Below, in pieces: positions 27,121-36,725 of a stretch of DNA of 64,000 bases (positions within the stretch are counted from its first letter, which is position 1; the number at the start of each line of letters is the position of its first letter). The position numbers and the translations under genes are program-made. This stretch comes from Ruegeria atlantica. Its GTDB lineage: Bacteria > Pseudomonadota > Alphaproteobacteria > Rhodobacterales > Rhodobacteraceae. The stretch spans positions 62,001-126,000 of the forward strand of contig NZ_WQCG01000007.1 in NCBI RefSeq assembly GCF_013032505.1, given 5' to 3'. The notes under the pieces are model-generated. The model was given only the letters and a program-made list of their open reading frames with translations, was not told where the DNA came from and did not search any database.

Positions 27121-27843
27121 TCAGGCGCGGGTCCACAGGGCATTTTCGCCCAGTTTTTCCACAAATGCCTCATGTGCCGCGCGTTCTTCCGCGGTGATTT
27201 TCGACGCCAGCGGCGTCGGGCGTGCCGCAGGCCGCCAATCGTCCCCTGCGACACCGGAAGATCCTGCACTGGTAGACAGGCCAAAGTCGGGCTGTCGTCC
27301 GCCAATAAGCTCCAGATACACTTCAGCAAGAATTTCCGAGTCGAGCAACGCGCCGTGCAGAACACGGTTCGTGTTGTCTATGTTGAACCGACGACACAAC
27401 GCGTCCAGCGATGCGGGCGAGCCCGGAAATCGTTTGCGCGCAATCGCCAGTGTGTCCAACGCCTGGTCCATCGGGAGCGTCTGTAAACCCATCCATCTGA
27501 GTTCTGCGTTCAGGAATTTCATATCGAACGAGGCGTTGTGGATCACCAATTTTGAATCGCGGACGAAATCCAGAAACCCCTGACCAACCTTGGCAAAAAC
27601 CGGCTTGTCCTTCAGCGTAACCTCGCCCTTTTCCGGCGGGCGCGGAGAATCCAGCAAGTCCGGGCCGATACCATGCACGCCGAATGCTTCGTCCGGCATG
27701 GACCGCTCCGGGTTGATATAGACGTGGTACGTCTCGCCTGTGGCCACATGGTTCCACAACTCGACCGCACCGATTTCAACGATCCGATCGCCACTCTCGG
27801 GATCAAACCCCGTGGTTTCGGTATCGAGTACAATCTCACGCAT
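27121..27843 (-). CDS. dnaQ: DNA polymerase III epsilon subunit (proofreading)
   Basis: The 3'-5' proofreading exonuclease of the replicative polymerase. The 240-residue protein has Exo I (VLDTETTGFDP), Exo II (IHNASFDMKFLN) and the Exo III region (LHGALLDSEILAEVY). The C-terminal tail is expected to bind the polymerase subunit. The ATG at 27843 gives MREIVLDTETTG, matching the family; the frame to 27876 adds an arginine-rich stretch. It overlaps coaE by 8 bp and is the last gene of the maf-aroE-coaE-dnaQ cluster. Confidence 0.95.
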   Translation of the reverse strand: MREIVLDTETTGFDPESGDRIVEIGAVELWNHVATGETYHVYINPERSMPDEAFGVHGIGPDLLDSPRPPEKGEVTLKDKPVFAKVGQGFLDFVRDSKLVIHNASFDMKFLNAELRWMGLQTLPMDQALDTLAIARKRFPGSPASLDALCRRFNIDNTNRVLHGALLDSEILAEVYLELIGGRQPDFGLSTSAGSSGVAGDDWRPAARPTPLASKITAEERAAHEAFVEKLGENALWTRA

Positions 27844-28429
27844 CTGCCATCTCCGCCCGTATCTGTCTGACCACATTCTGCACCTGCGCGCGGGCGTGGT
27901 CCATCGTGTCCGTTACGATTACGAAATCTGACCGTGCGCATTTTTCGTCATTCGGCATCTGCTTGGCACGGATCTGTTCGAACTGAGCTTCGGTCATCGT
28001 CCCGCGTGCCATCACACGACGCTTTTGTTCTTCGGCTGGGATCGAAACACAGGCGACAGCATCCATTGCCGCATCGCCCCCTGTTTCGAACAGCAAAGGT
28101 ATGTCAAAAACGAGAATGTCCGCCGAAGCGATTTTCCGAAACTCGGCCCGGTCGGCGGCCACTAATGGGTGCACGATGCCTTCGATTACTTTCAGTGTCG
28201 CAGGATCAGAGGCGATCGCTTTTTTCAAAGCCTCTCGGCTGACCGCGCCATCGACAATTGCATTGGGAAATGCATCTTGCATTGATTCAACCGCGGCACC
28301 GCCAGCGGAGTACAGCCTATGCACTGCCGCGTCCGCATCCCACAGTGCACAGCCTTCCTCTACGAACATCTGCGCCGTGGTGCTTTTGCCCATTCCGATC
28401 GAACCCGTCAGGCCAAGAGCAAAGCTCAT
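27836..28429 (-). CDS. coaE: Dephospho-CoA kinase
   Basis: CoaE catalyses the last step of coenzyme A synthesis, phosphorylating dephospho-CoA. The 197-residue P-loop kinase has Walker A GLTGSIGMGKS near the N-terminus, the DADAAVHRLY substrate segment and IVHPLVAADR. The ATG at 28429 gives the family-typical MSFALGLTGSIG; the longer frame to 28483 overlaps aroE. It overlaps aroE (4 bp) and dnaQ (8 bp), so the run is one transcript. Confidence 0.95.
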   Translation of the reverse strand: MSFALGLTGSIGMGKSTTAQMFVEEGCALWDADAAVHRLYSAGGAAVESMQDAFPNAIVDGAVSREALKKAIASDPATLKVIEGIVHPLVAADRAEFRKIASADILVFDIPLLFETGGDAAMDAVACVSIPAEEQKRRVMARGTMTEAQFEQIRAKQMPNDEKCARSDFVIVTDTMDHARAQVQNVVRQIRAEMADA

Positions 28430-29259
28430 CCCAGCACCGTCGCGCGCAAATCGTCCGTTACCTCCGGTCGCTTGCCGAACCAACGCTCAAAACCCGGAAC
28501 CGCCTGATGCAGCAACATACCCAGACCATCGACCGTTGTGCACCCGGCCTCTTCAGCCGTTTGCAGAAGCCTGGTTTTTAAGGGTGCGTAGACAAGGTCG
28601 GTGACCACTGCACCTGGCTGCAGCCCGTCCAGCGGCACACGCAATTCGGGCTGACCCTGCATCCCCAACGACGTAGTGTTCACCACCAGTTCTGCATTCT
28701 CGATGACATTCCCGGCCTTGACCCAATCGACAACAGTTATGCGCGGCCCAAATTCTTCTTTCAATTGATCCGCGCGAGACCGCGTTCGGTTGGTCAACAT
28801 AATCTCGGGCACTCCGGCATCCACCAGGGCCTGCAAAACAGCGCGCGCAGCACCGCCAGCTCCAAAGACCACGGCCGGCCCGTCCTGCGGATTCCAATCA
28901 GGCGCTCCTGCGCGCAGGTTTTCCATAAACCCATAGCCGTCGGTGTTATCTGCATGAATCGAACCATCGCTTTGAAAGACAAGCGTATTTGCCGCTCCAA
29001 TCTTTGCTGCCAGGTCTGATACGTGATCGGCAATTCGCAAGGCAGCTTCTTTGTGGGGGACGGTAACATTGGCACCGACAAATCCGGCTTTGGGCAAGGT
29101 CCGTAGAACGGTCTCCAGGTCATCGGGTGTAACATCCATGGGAACGTAGTGCCCGGCTAGCCCATATGTCTTAAGCCAATACCCATGCAGTTTAGGGGAT
29201 TTTGAATGTCCAATCGGATGCCCAATCACTCCGGCCAAAGGAATTCGGTTATCCGTCAT
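28426..29259 (-). CDS. aroE: Shikimate dehydrogenase
   Basis: AroE reduces 3-dehydroshikimate to shikimate with NADPH in aromatic amino-acid synthesis. The 277-residue protein has the substrate loop GHPIGHSKSPKLHGYWL, the catalytic lysine in NVTVPHKEAAL, the NADP-binding GAGGAARAVLQAL and a C-terminal GLGMLLHQAVPGFERWFG segment. It is full length. It overlaps both neighbours by 4 bp, as is common in this cluster. Confidence 0.96.
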   Translation of the reverse strand: MTDNRIPLAGVIGHPIGHSKSPKLHGYWLKTYGLAGHYVPMDVTPDDLETVLRTLPKAGFVGANVTVPHKEAALRIADHVSDLAAKIGAANTLVFQSDGSIHADNTDGYGFMENLRAGAPDWNPQDGPAVVFGAGGAARAVLQALVDAGVPEIMLTNRTRSRADQLKEEFGPRITVVDWVKAGNVIENAELVVNTTSLGMQGQPELRVPLDGLQPGAVVTDLVYAPLKTRLLQTAEEAGCTTVDGLGMLLHQAVPGFERWFGKRPEVTDDLRATVLG

Positions 29260-29855
29260 TGATCAATCACCCGTTTAACAGCCAGAAAATTCAGCAACTC
29301 CAACAAGGGCATACCCAAAACGTTAAAATAGTCGCCGTCAATGGTGGCGAACAGGCGCACACCTTCTTCCTCAAGCTTATAAGCCCCGACCGCATGGCGA
29401 ATGCTGTCCCAGTTGCGTTCAATATAGGCGCGCAGATAGGTGTCCGAGCTCATGCGCATCCGCAGACGCACCTGACCAACATGGCGCCAGATGGGTTCAC
29501 CATTCTGATAGATCACGGCCGCCGACAGCAGCATATGCCGCTTACCCCGCATCGCCTTTAATTGCACCAGGGCGTCTTCGGGCGTTTCTGGTTTCGACAT
29601 AAGCTGGCCATCGAAGTCCAGCACCTGATCACACCCCAGCACCATTGCGCCAGGGTTCTTGTCACTGACCTTCCGAGCTTTCATCTCGGCCAATGTGTCC
29701 GCGATATCCCGTGGCGGCGCGTTTTCGGCCAAAAGGGCGCGCTTTGCGGTGTCTTCGTCCACCCGCGCGGTTTGCACCGTGAACGGCACGCCCGCATTGC
29801 GCAAAAGCTGCGCGCGGATAGATGACCCCGAGGCAAGGATGATGGGGACAGACAT
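29256..29855 (-). CDS. maf: Maf-family nucleotide pyrophosphatase
   Basis: Maf proteins hydrolyse non-canonical or modified nucleoside triphosphates. The 199-residue product has ILASGSSIRAQLLRNAGVPF at its start, the ARKVSDKNPGAMVLGCDQVLD core and the SDTYLRAYIERNWDSIRHAVGAYKLEEEG block. The ATG at 29855 matches the family; the frame to 29984 runs into the origin region and is unconserved. It is the first gene of the maf-aroE-coaE-dnaQ run and its start faces the 404-bp gap before hemJ. Confidence 0.93.
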   Translation of the reverse strand: MSVPIILASGSSIRAQLLRNAGVPFTVQTARVDEDTAKRALLAENAPPRDIADTLAEMKARKVSDKNPGAMVLGCDQVLDFDGQLMSKPETPEDALVQLKAMRGKRHMLLSAAVIYQNGEPIWRHVGQVRLRMRMSSDTYLRAYIERNWDSIRHAVGAYKLEEEGVRLFATIDGDYFNVLGMPLLELLNFLAVKRVIDQ

Positions 29856-30259
29856 GTGGAAAACCCCCTGAGCAAATCGTTGAGCGTTCTGGGATGGTTT
29901 GTATGGTTTTCCAGTTGACACGCAACCCCGCGATTTTCGCTTTAAACTTCCCTGAGTCGCCCGAAGACCGTCCTTTCGGGACAAGGATAACTTCGCAACA
30001 CGGGAAAACCGGGATGTCCAAAATTACCCAGTAAGTTATCCCCAGATTGATCCGAACCGGTATGACTTAAGGTATTGAAAAAATTCATTTAAATTTCAAA
30101 TCAACAGAATCACGTGATCCCGTCGTAATTCTGTCCACCTGGGGAAAACACGCGGGTAAAAAAGTAATCCACGGAATTTAGGCACCCTACAAAACCATCT
30201 TCCTTTTTCTTTTCTTATTTTTTTATTAGGGAAGGATCCGAGCAACGTCCGGAGCCAAA
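29856..30259. other. Probable chromosomal replication origin (oriC)
   Basis: This 404-bp gap between divergent maf and hemJ is the only long non-coding stretch in the window. It has AT-rich runs (around 30073-30107 and the T-rich tract 30200-30229) and DnaA-box-like sequences: TTATCCCCA at 30036 (one mismatch to TTATCCACA), TAATCCACG at 30165, and the inverted GGATAAC at 29985. A small CCGAA/TTCGG hairpin lies at 29961. The position between maf/aroE/coaE/dnaQ and hemJ/rho/mnmE/mnmG, 3-7 kb from parS and parAB, is typical of alphaproteobacterial oriC. No perfect DnaA box is present. Confidence 0.65.
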
Positions 30260-30709
30260 ATGACCGATCTTCTTTTCACGATTTACCCGTGGGTGAAGTC
30301 AGTTCACATAATGGCTGTGATTTCATGGATGGCCGGACTGTTCTATTTGCCCAGGCTATTCGTCTATCACGTAGAAAAAGTACAAACCGTCGAAGGCGCA
30401 GAAACCATTTTCTTTGAAATGGAAGAAAAACTGCTTCGCGTGATCATGCGTCCTGCAATGTATGTGGCTTGGATCTGCGGACTGATCATGGTGTTCACGC
30501 CCGGTATTGTCGGATGGGACTGGAGTTGGCCATGGGTCAAGGGTGCTGCCGTAATTGGTATGACTTGGTTTCATCATTGGCTGATGGCAAGACGCAAGGA
30601 TTTCCTGGAAGGCCGAAATAAGCTCACTGGGCGACAGTTTCGCATGATGAACGAGGTTCCGACCGTTTTGATGATTATTATCGTTCTGGCGGTCGTTCTG
30701 AAGTTCTGA
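30260..30709 (+). CDS. hemJ: Protoporphyrinogen oxidase HemJ
   Basis: HemJ is the integral membrane protein that converts protoporphyrinogen IX to protoporphyrin IX in many bacteria lacking HemG and HemY. The 149-residue product has four hydrophobic segments, the N-terminal histidine in WVKSVHIMAVISWM, the LPRLFVYHVE loop and the C-terminal NEVPTVLMIIIVL segment. It matches the UPF0093 family in length. GGAG lies five bases before the ATG. In alphaproteobacteria heme genes often border the origin, as here. Confidence 0.92.
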   Translation: MTDLLFTIYPWVKSVHIMAVISWMAGLFYLPRLFVYHVEKVQTVEGAETIFFEMEEKLLRVIMRPAMYVAWICGLIMVFTPGIVGWDWSWPWVKGAAVIGMTWFHHWLMARRKDFLEGRNKLTGRQFRMMNEVPTVLMIIIVLAVVLKF

Positions 30710-30717
30710 GGGCCTGT

Positions 30718-30746
30718 TTGACTCTGACACCTGTCGCGCTTATGTA
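30718..30746 (+). promoter_or_regulatory. Candidate sigma-70 promoter of rho
   Basis: TTGACT, a 17-bp spacer and TATGTA form a good match to a housekeeping promoter just after the hemJ stop. Transcription from about 30753 would give a leader of some 80 nt containing the hairpin CGCCCG-TC-CGGGCG at 30757-30770. Rho is autoregulated through its leader in other bacteria, so a leader of this length is plausible. Confidence 0.5.
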
Positions 30747-30831
30747 GGGATCAACACGCCCGTCCGGGCGGCGTATCTTCCGTACTGAAATTCCACTTCG
30801 TGCCGCAACGTCAGCGGCGAAGGTATATATA

Positions 30832-32103
30832 ATGTCCTCTGAATCCTTGAATCTGGCCGACCTGAAGGCCAAAAGTCCCAAAGACCTTCTGGCGATGGCC
30901 GAAGAGCTGGAAATCGAAAACGCCTCGACCATGCGAAAAGGCGAGATGATGTTCCAGATTCTGCGCGAACGCGCGGATGAAGGCTGGACCGTCGGCGGTG
31001 ACGGCGTTCTGGAAGTGCTGCAAGACGGTTTTGGCTTCTTGCGCTCACCCGAGGCGAACTATCTGCCAGGTCCAGATGACATCTATGTTTCACCGGACAT
31101 GATCCGCCAGCACTCGCTGCGCACCGGCGATACCGTCGAAGGCGAAATCAAAGCACCTGATGATAACGAGCGTTACTTCGCGCTGATCAAAGTCACCAAG
31201 ATCAACTTTGAAGAGCCTGAGAAAGCCAAGCACAAGATCCTGTTCGACAACCTGACGCCTCTGTACCCCGATGAACGTCTGAAGATGGAAATCGAAGATC
31301 CCACCATCAAGGATAAATCGGCCCGTGTGATCGATCTGGTGTCACCCATCGGTAAAGGTCAGCGTTCACTGATCGTGGCGCCGCCGCGGACCGGTAAAAC
31401 TGTTATCCTGCAGAACATCGCGCACTCGATCGAACAGAACCACCCTGAATGCTATCTGATTGTTCTGCTGATCGACGAACGCCCGGAAGAGGTGACCGAC
31501 ATGCAGCGCTCGGTGAAGGGTGAGGTTGTGTCCTCGACCTTTGACGAACCGGCAACGCGCCACGTGGCCGTATCAGAAATGGTGATCGAAAAAGCCAAGC
31601 GTTTGGTCGAGCATAAACGAGATGTTGTTATTCTTCTCGACTCGATCACAAGACTTGGTAGGGCCTTCAATACTGTGGTCCCATCCTCGGGTAAAGTTCT
31701 AACCGGTGGTGTGGATGCAAATGCTCTGCAACGTCCCAAGCGTTTCTTTGGTGCCGCGCGGAACATTGAAGAGGGTGGTTCGCTGACCATCATCGCCACG
31801 GCCCTGATCGACACCGGCAGCCGGATGGACGAAGTCATCTTCGAAGAATTCAAAGGCACCGGTAACTCGGAAATCGTTCTGGATCGCAAGATTGCAGACA
31901 AGCGTGTGTTCCCGGCGATCGACATCCTCAAATCCGGCACCCGGAAAGAAGACCTACTGGTCGACAAAGGTGATCTGGCGAAGACCTTCGTTCTGCGCCG
32001 CATCCTCAACCCGATGGGCACCACCGATGCGATCGAGTTCCTGTTGTCCAAGTTGAAACAGACCAAGACAAACGGTGAGTTCTTCGATTCGATGAACACC
32101 TGA
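30832..32103 (+). CDS. rho: Transcription termination factor Rho
   Basis: The hexameric RNA helicase that terminates transcription. The 423-residue protein has the N-terminal helical domain ([21 protein letters not shown]), a cold-shock-like RNA-binding fold ([23 protein letters not shown]), Walker A APPRTGKT (near 184), Walker [15 protein letters not shown] and the ring-arginine region [18 protein letters not shown]. No insertion is present. Its position between hemJ and mnmE is normal for the origin region of Rhodobacterales. Confidence 0.97.
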   Translation: MSSESLNLADLKAKSPKDLLAMAEELEIENASTMRKGEMMFQILRERADEGWTVGGDGVLEVLQDGFGFLRSPEANYLPGPDDIYVSPDMIRQHSLRTGDTVEGEIKAPDDNERYFALIKVTKINFEEPEKAKHKILFDNLTPLYPDERLKMEIEDPTIKDKSARVIDLVSPIGKGQRSLIVAPPRTGKTVILQNIAHSIEQNHPECYLIVLLIDERPEEVTDMQRSVKGEVVSSTFDEPATRHVAVSEMVIEKAKRLVEHKRDVVILLDSITRLGRAFNTVVPSSGKVLTGGVDANALQRPKRFFGAARNIEEGGSLTIIATALIDTGSRMDEVIFEEFKGTGNSEIVLDRKIADKRVFPAIDILKSGTRKEDLLVDKGDLAKTFVLRRILNPMGTTDAIEFLLSKLKQTKTNGEFFDSMNT

Positions 32104-32133
32104 CATAGGTCTTAAACGACGCGAGGCCTTCGA

Positions 32134-33420
32134 ATGGATACGATATTCGCCTTGGCCAGCGCGCAAGGCAAAGCCGGGGTGGCGGTCATCCGCCTCTCTG
32201 GACCTCATGCTCATTCCGCCGCTGCTGGTTTGACCGGAAGCCCGTTGCCAACGCGCGGTATGCGGGTCCGTTCTTTGTACGCGGCCGATGGTGCGCGGCT
32301 GGATGACGGGTTGGTTTTGACCTTTCAGGCGCCTGCCAGCTTTACCGGCGAAGACGTGTCCGAGCTGCAGATCCATGGCAGCACGGCATCTGTGAATGCA
32401 GTGATGCGGTGCCTGTCCGATATGGATGGGCTTCGGTTGGCAGAACCCGGCGAGTTCACCCGAAGGGCTCTGGAAAACGGCAAGATGGACCTGACCCAGG
32501 TCGAAGGGCTTGCTGACCTGATTGATGCAGAAACCGAGGCTCAGCGCAAACAAGCGCAAACAATCCTGGCCGGTGATCTAGGTGCTCTGGCAGAACGGTG
32601 GCGACGTGATTTGATCCGCGCTGCATCATTGTTGGAGGCTGTCATCGACTTTGCAGATGAAGAGGTCCCAACTGACGTCACACCTGAGGTTAAATCCCTT
32701 GTGACCGGCGTAATGGCTGATCTGCAGCGGGAAGCAAACGGCGTTAAAATAGCAGAGCGCATTCGAACAGGGTTTGAAGTTGCGATTGTTGGTCTTCCGA
32801 ATGCTGGCAAATCAACCTTGCTGAACGCTTTGGCAGGGCGTGAGGCGGCGATCACTTCGGAATATGCGGGAACGACCCGCGATGTGATTGAGGTTCGAAT
32901 GGATCTTGCTGGGCTTCCCGTCACTTTGCTGGACACCGCCGGTCTACGGGAAACCGAGGATCACGTTGAAAGCTTGGGAATAGAACTGGCAAGAAAGCGA
33001 GCGGAGTCAGCTGATCTGCGTGTATTCCTTACTGATAACCCAAAGGAACTGGGGGTTCAGATGATGAATGGTGATATCCAGGTTTTGCCGAAATCCGACC
33101 TTCGAAATCCGTCAGAAGGTGGAATATCAGGTAAAACCGGGCAAGGAATTGATCAACTCATTTTCCAGATTTCGGATGTCCTTGGTAACCGAACCACAAG
33201 CAGTGGTATTGCGACGCGGGAAAGACATCGGGTTGCTTTGATAAATGCATGCGAACCCCTGAGTTCTGCTATGGCGGTTCTGGAATCAGGCCCGGACTTG
33301 TATGATATCGCAGCGGAAGAATTGCGGACGGCGATCCGTGCACTTGAAACCTTGGTTGGCAGAATAGGTGTGGAGGACCTCTTGGATGAGATCTTCTCGA
33401 GTTTTTGCCTGGGTAAGTAA
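32134..33420 (+). CDS. mnmE: tRNA uridine-34 modification GTPase MnmE
   Basis: MnmE works with MnmG to install 5-(carboxymethyl)aminomethyl groups on the wobble uridine of tRNAs. The 428-residue protein has the tetrahydrofolate-binding N-domain, helical domain, and a GTPase domain with G1 GLPNAGKST (about 219), AGTTRD (G2) and DTAGLRE (G3). It ends in the conserved SFCLGK with its functional cysteine. The G4 block reads LPKSDL: the usual Asn is Pro, which could alter guanine recognition. It stops 3 bp before the mnmG start, so the partner genes form one unit. Confidence 0.95.
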   Translation: MDTIFALASAQGKAGVAVIRLSGPHAHSAAAGLTGSPLPTRGMRVRSLYAADGARLDDGLVLTFQAPASFTGEDVSELQIHGSTASVNAVMRCLSDMDGLRLAEPGEFTRRALENGKMDLTQVEGLADLIDAETEAQRKQAQTILAGDLGALAERWRRDLIRAASLLEAVIDFADEEVPTDVTPEVKSLVTGVMADLQREANGVKIAERIRTGFEVAIVGLPNAGKSTLLNALAGREAAITSEYAGTTRDVIEVRMDLAGLPVTLLDTAGLRETEDHVESLGIELARKRAESADLRVFLTDNPKELGVQMMNGDIQVLPKSDLRNPSEGGISGKTGQGIDQLIFQISDVLGNRTTSSGIATRERHRVALINACEPLSSAMAVLESGPDLYDIAAEELRTAIRALETLVGRIGVEDLLDEIFSSFCLGK

Positions 33421-33423
33421 GGA

Positions 33424-35301
33424 GTGTTTCACGTGAAACATTCAGATTTTGATGTAGTTGTAATCGGCGCAGGACACGCGGGTACTGAAGCGGCTCATGC
33501 AGCGGCGCGTATGGGCGTCAAGACGGCCTTGGTCACATTGTCCGCGTCCGATATAGGCGTCATGTCTTGTAACCCAGCGATTGGTGGCCTGGGAAAGGGC
33601 CATTTGGTCCGTGAAATAGACGCCCTGGACGGCGTTATGGGGCGCGTCGCCGATCAGGCCGGCATTCAATTCCGTTTGCTCAACCGACGCAAAGGACCGG
33701 CTGTACAAGGCCCCAGAACTCAGGCTGACCGTGCGCTGTACCGCGCAGCAATGCAGAAAGAGACGAAAAAGCAACCAAATCTGTTTGTCGTTACAGGGGA
33801 GGTCGTCGACTTTCTGATGGCTGGGAGCCAAGTCTCCGGCGTCAAACTAGCAGACGGTTCGGAAATCAAGGCTCAGGCAGTTATCCTGACGTCCGGCACG
33901 TTCTTGCGCGGTGTTATCCATATTGGCGATGTATCTCGTCCCGGTGGTCGTATGGGTGATCGTCCGTCGGTCAAACTGGCAGAACGTCTCGACAGTTTTG
34001 AACTTCCATTGGGTCGTTTGAAGACAGGAACACCGCCGAGGTTGGATGGTCGAACGATAGATTGGAGTGATTTGGAACGACAAGACGGGGATGATGAACC
34101 GACCTTGTTTTCATTCCTGTCAACAGAGGTGGTTGCCCCTCAGATATCCTGCGGAATTACGCACACAAATGCGCGAACTCACGAAATCATTGAAAAAAAC
34201 TTGTCTCGGTCGGCAATGTATGGCGGTCACATCGATGGGGTGGGGCCCAGATACTGCCCGTCCATAGAAGACAAGATCGTTCGCTTTGCTGACAAGGAAT
34301 CGCATCAGATATTTCTGGAACCGGAAGGTGTCAATGATCACACGATCTATCCGAATGGGATTTCGACCTCTTTACCTCAAGATGTTCAACTTGAATACGT
34401 GCGTTCAATCAAAGGTCTTGAGGCGGCTGAGATTCTGCAACCGGGATATGCAATTGAGTATGATTATGTCGATCCGCGTGTACTGACGTCATTTCTTGCA
34501 CTGCCAGAGGTTGAAGGTCTGTATCTTGCGGGGCAAATCAACGGAACTACAGGATATGAAGAGGCAGCCGCTCAGGGTTTGGTTGCCGGATTGAATGCGG
34601 CGCTGAAGGTGCGCGGCCAGGAGCCTCTGCATTTTACACGTGCTGACAGCTATATCGGTGTTATGATCGATGATCTCACCACGCGAGGGGTCGCCGAACC
34701 GTATCGTATGTTCACCTCGCGGGCCGAATTCCGTTTGTCCCTGCGCGCGGATAACGCGGATCAACGTCTGACGCCAATTGGTCAGGAAATCGGCTGTGTG
34801 GGTGACGAACGGCAAGGTAAATTCACCAAAAAGATGGAGAAATTGTCAGTCACGAAAGAGAAGCTGACCCAACAGACATTTACACCTAAGGAAGTTCTCG
34901 CGGCCGGTATCAACGTCAACCAGGACGGAAACCGTCGAGACGGTATGGCTATTCTAGCCTTTCCTGATGTTCATTTTGGCGACCTTATTCCCCTTTTGCC
35001 TGAGATTCAGAATGTTGAACCCGAAATCCGTCTTCAAGTAGAGCGGGACGCGTTGTACGCAAATTACATTGCCCGGCAACAAAAAGATGTTGAGGCAATG
35101 AAGCGCGATGAATCCTATGAGATTCCGCGAGACTTTGATTACTTTTCGATGGAAGGGCTGTCTTCGGAGATGAAGCAAAAGCTTTCGAACGCTAAGCCCG
35201 AAAATATTGCACAGGCTGGGCGCGTAGAGGGCGTTACTCCTGCGGCGCTGACTTTATTGCTGGCCAAACTGCGCCGGGATCATAAGGTACGCAGGGCATG
35301 A
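33424..35301 (+). CDS. mnmG: tRNA uridine-34 modification enzyme MnmG (GidA)
   Basis: The FAD-dependent partner of MnmE. The 625-residue protein has the Rossmann motif [18 protein letters not shown], the conserved cysteine blocks [14 protein letters not shown] and ISCGITHTN, the FAD-binding [21 protein letters not shown] and a helical C-terminal tail. As annotated it starts with GTG at 33424 and MFHVKH, which is the parS site read as protein. The GGAG site overlaps that GTG but is eight bases before a second in-frame GTG at 33433, so the real protein may begin KHSDFDVVV. rsmG overlaps its stop by 4 bp. Confidence 0.95.
   Translation: MFHVKHSDFDVVVIGAGHAGTEAAHAAARMGVKTALVTLSASDIGVMSCNPAIGGLGKGHLVREIDALDGVMGRVADQAGIQFRLLNRRKGPAVQGPRTQADRALYRAAMQKETKKQPNLFVVTGEVVDFLMAGSQVSGVKLADGSEIKAQAVILTSGTFLRGVIHIGDVSRPGGRMGDRPSVKLAERLDSFELPLGRLKTGTPPRLDGRTIDWSDLERQDGDDEPTLFSFLSTEVVAPQISCGITHTNARTHEIIEKNLSRSAMYGGHIDGVGPRYCPSIEDKIVRFADKESHQIFLEPEGVNDHTIYPNGISTSLPQDVQLEYVRSIKGLEAAEILQPGYAIEYDYVDPRVLTSFLALPEVEGLYLAGQINGTTGYEEAAAQGLVAGLNAALKVRGQEPLHFTRADSYIGVMIDDLTTRGVAEPYRMFTSRAEFRLSLRADNADQRLTPIGQEIGCVGDERQGKFTKKMEKLSVTKEKLTQQTFTPKEVLAAGINVNQDGNRRDGMAILAFPDVHFGDLIPLLPEIQNVEPEIRLQVERDALYANYIARQQKDVEAMKRDESYEIPRDFDYFSMEGLSSEMKQKLSNAKPENIAQAGRVEGVTPAALTLLLAKLRRDHKVRRA
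33425..33440. other. parS site 1 (centromere for ParB)
   Basis: TGTTTCACGTGAAACA is a perfect 16-bp palindrome identical to the bacterial parS consensus. It lies at the 5' end of mnmG, covering codons 1-6 of the annotated frame (FHVKH). ParB binds such sites and spreads to load SMC and drive ParA-dependent segregation of the newly copied origin. parA and parB are 2.5-4 kb downstream. Confidence 0.93.
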
Positions 35302-35912
35302 AAGAGGCGATTTTTGATGATCTGGATGTTTCACGTGAAACATTCGAGCGCCTCACGCAGTATGTGGAACTTGTGAAACGCTGGAATCCAAAGATTAATC
35401 TGGTTTCGCGGAAAAGCCTCGAGGATATCTGGAATCGACACATTAAGGATTCCGTTCAGGTTTACAGTTGCGCAGGTTCATTTGAAAACTGGGCGGACTT
35501 GGGTAGCGGAGGGGGATTCCCCGGGATGGTTTGCGCCATAATGGCTATCGAAGATGCACCGGAAGCCCGCTTTACGTTTGTCGAAAGTGACCAACGGAAA
35601 TCGGCCTTCTTGCGTAACGTTGCTCGTGAATGCGGTGCAAAATGCACAGTTGTTTCCAAGCGAATCGAAGCGGTCGAGCCTTTGAATGCAGATGTCCTGT
35701 CTGCGCGGGCTCTTTCCGATCTTCGCACTTTATTGTCCTTTTGTGACAGGCATTTGGGTAAAAAAGGCCTCGCGCTGTTGCCGAAAGGCGAAAGGTGGAA
35801 AAAAGAGCTAGAAGAGGCACAGGAAGAATGGAAATTCGACGTTGACCCGATTACAAGTTTAACTGAGCCTCAGGCCGTTATCCTTAAAATCAAAGGAGTA
35901 TCACGTGGTTGA
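35298..35912 (+). CDS. rsmG: 16S rRNA G527 N7-methyltransferase RsmG (GidB)
   Basis: RsmG methylates G527 of 16S rRNA with SAM; loss gives low-level streptomycin resistance in some species. The 204-residue protein has the SAM-binding [16 protein letters not shown], the [18 protein letters not shown] segment and LSARALSDL. Residues 11-15 (VSRET) are encoded by a second parS site. It starts inside the mnmG stop (ATGA) and ends 8 bp past the parA start, continuing the mnmE-mnmG-rsmG-parA-parB run. Confidence 0.95.
   Translation: MKEAIFDDLDVSRETFERLTQYVELVKRWNPKINLVSRKSLEDIWNRHIKDSVQVYSCAGSFENWADLGSGGGFPGMVCAIMAIEDAPEARFTFVESDQRKSAFLRNVARECGAKCTVVSKRIEAVEPLNADVLSARALSDLRTLLSFCDRHLGKKGLALLPKGERWKKELEEAQEEWKFDVDPITSLTEPQAVILKIKGVSRG
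35327..35342. other. parS site 2 (centromere for ParB)
   Basis: A second perfect TGTTTCACGTGAAACA, 1.9 kb from the first, inside the start of rsmG. Here the same 16 bases are read in a different frame as VSRET. Two identical sites next to parAB and about 5 kb from the likely oriC give a compact ParB-loading zone. Confidence 0.93.
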
Positions 35913-36705
35913 TTTGTCTCGTCCCTCAGGGCCCCGGATTATTGCCGTAGCCAATCAGAAGGGCGGGGTTGGAAAAACCACAACGGCGATCAATCTTGCA
36001 GCTGGCCTGTCTGAAGCCGGATGCAAGGTTTTGGTCGTGGACCTTGATCCGCAGGGAAACGCTTCCACTGGATTGGGAATCGAGGATCGGGATTGGACGA
36101 CTTATGATCTGATACTCGACGATGCGCCTTTGGAGGCCGTTGTTCAGGAAACCGAAATCGAAGGATTGTTTGTCGTCCCGGCGACTGTGGACCTGAGTTC
36201 GGCGGATATTGAGCTTATTTCCAACGAAAAACGCAGCTATCTTTTGCACGATGCACTAAGGCAAACCGCAATTGATAAGTTTGACCTGGATTTCGTGCTC
36301 ATCGACTGTCCTCCTTCTCTGAATTTGCTGACCGTTAACGCTATGGTTGCTGCGCATTCTGTCCTAGTACCTTTACAAAGTGAGTTCTTTGCGCTGGAGG
36401 GATTGTCCCAATTGATGCTGACGATTCGAGAGGTACGGCAAACCGCCAATCCTGACCTCAGAATCGAAGGTGTTGTGTTAACCATGTATGACAACCGCAA
36501 TAACTTGTCCCGTCAGGTCGAAAAAGACGCGCGTGACAATCTGGGTGAGATGGTATTTAAAACCAAGATACCCAGAAATGTGCGGGTCAGTGAGGCGCCG
36601 TCTTACGCTTTGCCTGTATTGCAATATGACTCGGGGTCTTTGGGGGCGATGGCCTATCGGCATTTGGCCCGGGAAGTCATGCACAAGAACAAGAAAGCCG
36701 CCTAA
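35905..36705 (+). CDS. parA: Chromosome-partitioning ATPase ParA (Soj)
   Basis: A 266-residue ParA/MinD-type ATPase. The deviant Walker A reads NQKGGVGKTTTAINLAAGL, followed by VVDLDPQGNASTGLG and the switch segment VLIDCPPSLNLLTVNAM. It binds DNA as an ATP dimer and forms the gradient that pulls ParB-parS complexes. The GTG at 35905 has GGAG six bases upstream and overlaps the rsmG end. parB follows 20 bp downstream with its own GGAGG, so the pair is co-transcribed. Confidence 0.97.
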   Translation: MVDLSRPSGPRIIAVANQKGGVGKTTTAINLAAGLSEAGCKVLVVDLDPQGNASTGLGIEDRDWTTYDLILDDAPLEAVVQETEIEGLFVVPATVDLSSADIELISNEKRSYLLHDALRQTAIDKFDLDFVLIDCPPSLNLLTVNAMVAAHSVLVPLQSEFFALEGLSQLMLTIREVRQTANPDLRIEGVVLTMYDNRNNLSRQVEKDARDNLGEMVFKTKIPRNVRVSEAPSYALPVLQYDSGSLGAMAYRHLAREVMHKNKKAA

Positions 36706-36725
36706 GCGGCAGTGAGGAGGGCACC

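Noticed and set aside
30109..30118. parS or regulatory palindrome ATCACGTGAT in the oriC gap
   Set aside because: It shares the TCACGTGA core with parS but lacks the flanking TGTT/AACA arms, so I do not call it a ParB site.
35896..35912. Third parS at the parA start (ATCACGTGG)
   Set aside because: Only the central TCACGTG matches; about six of 16 positions differ from the consensus, which is close to chance.
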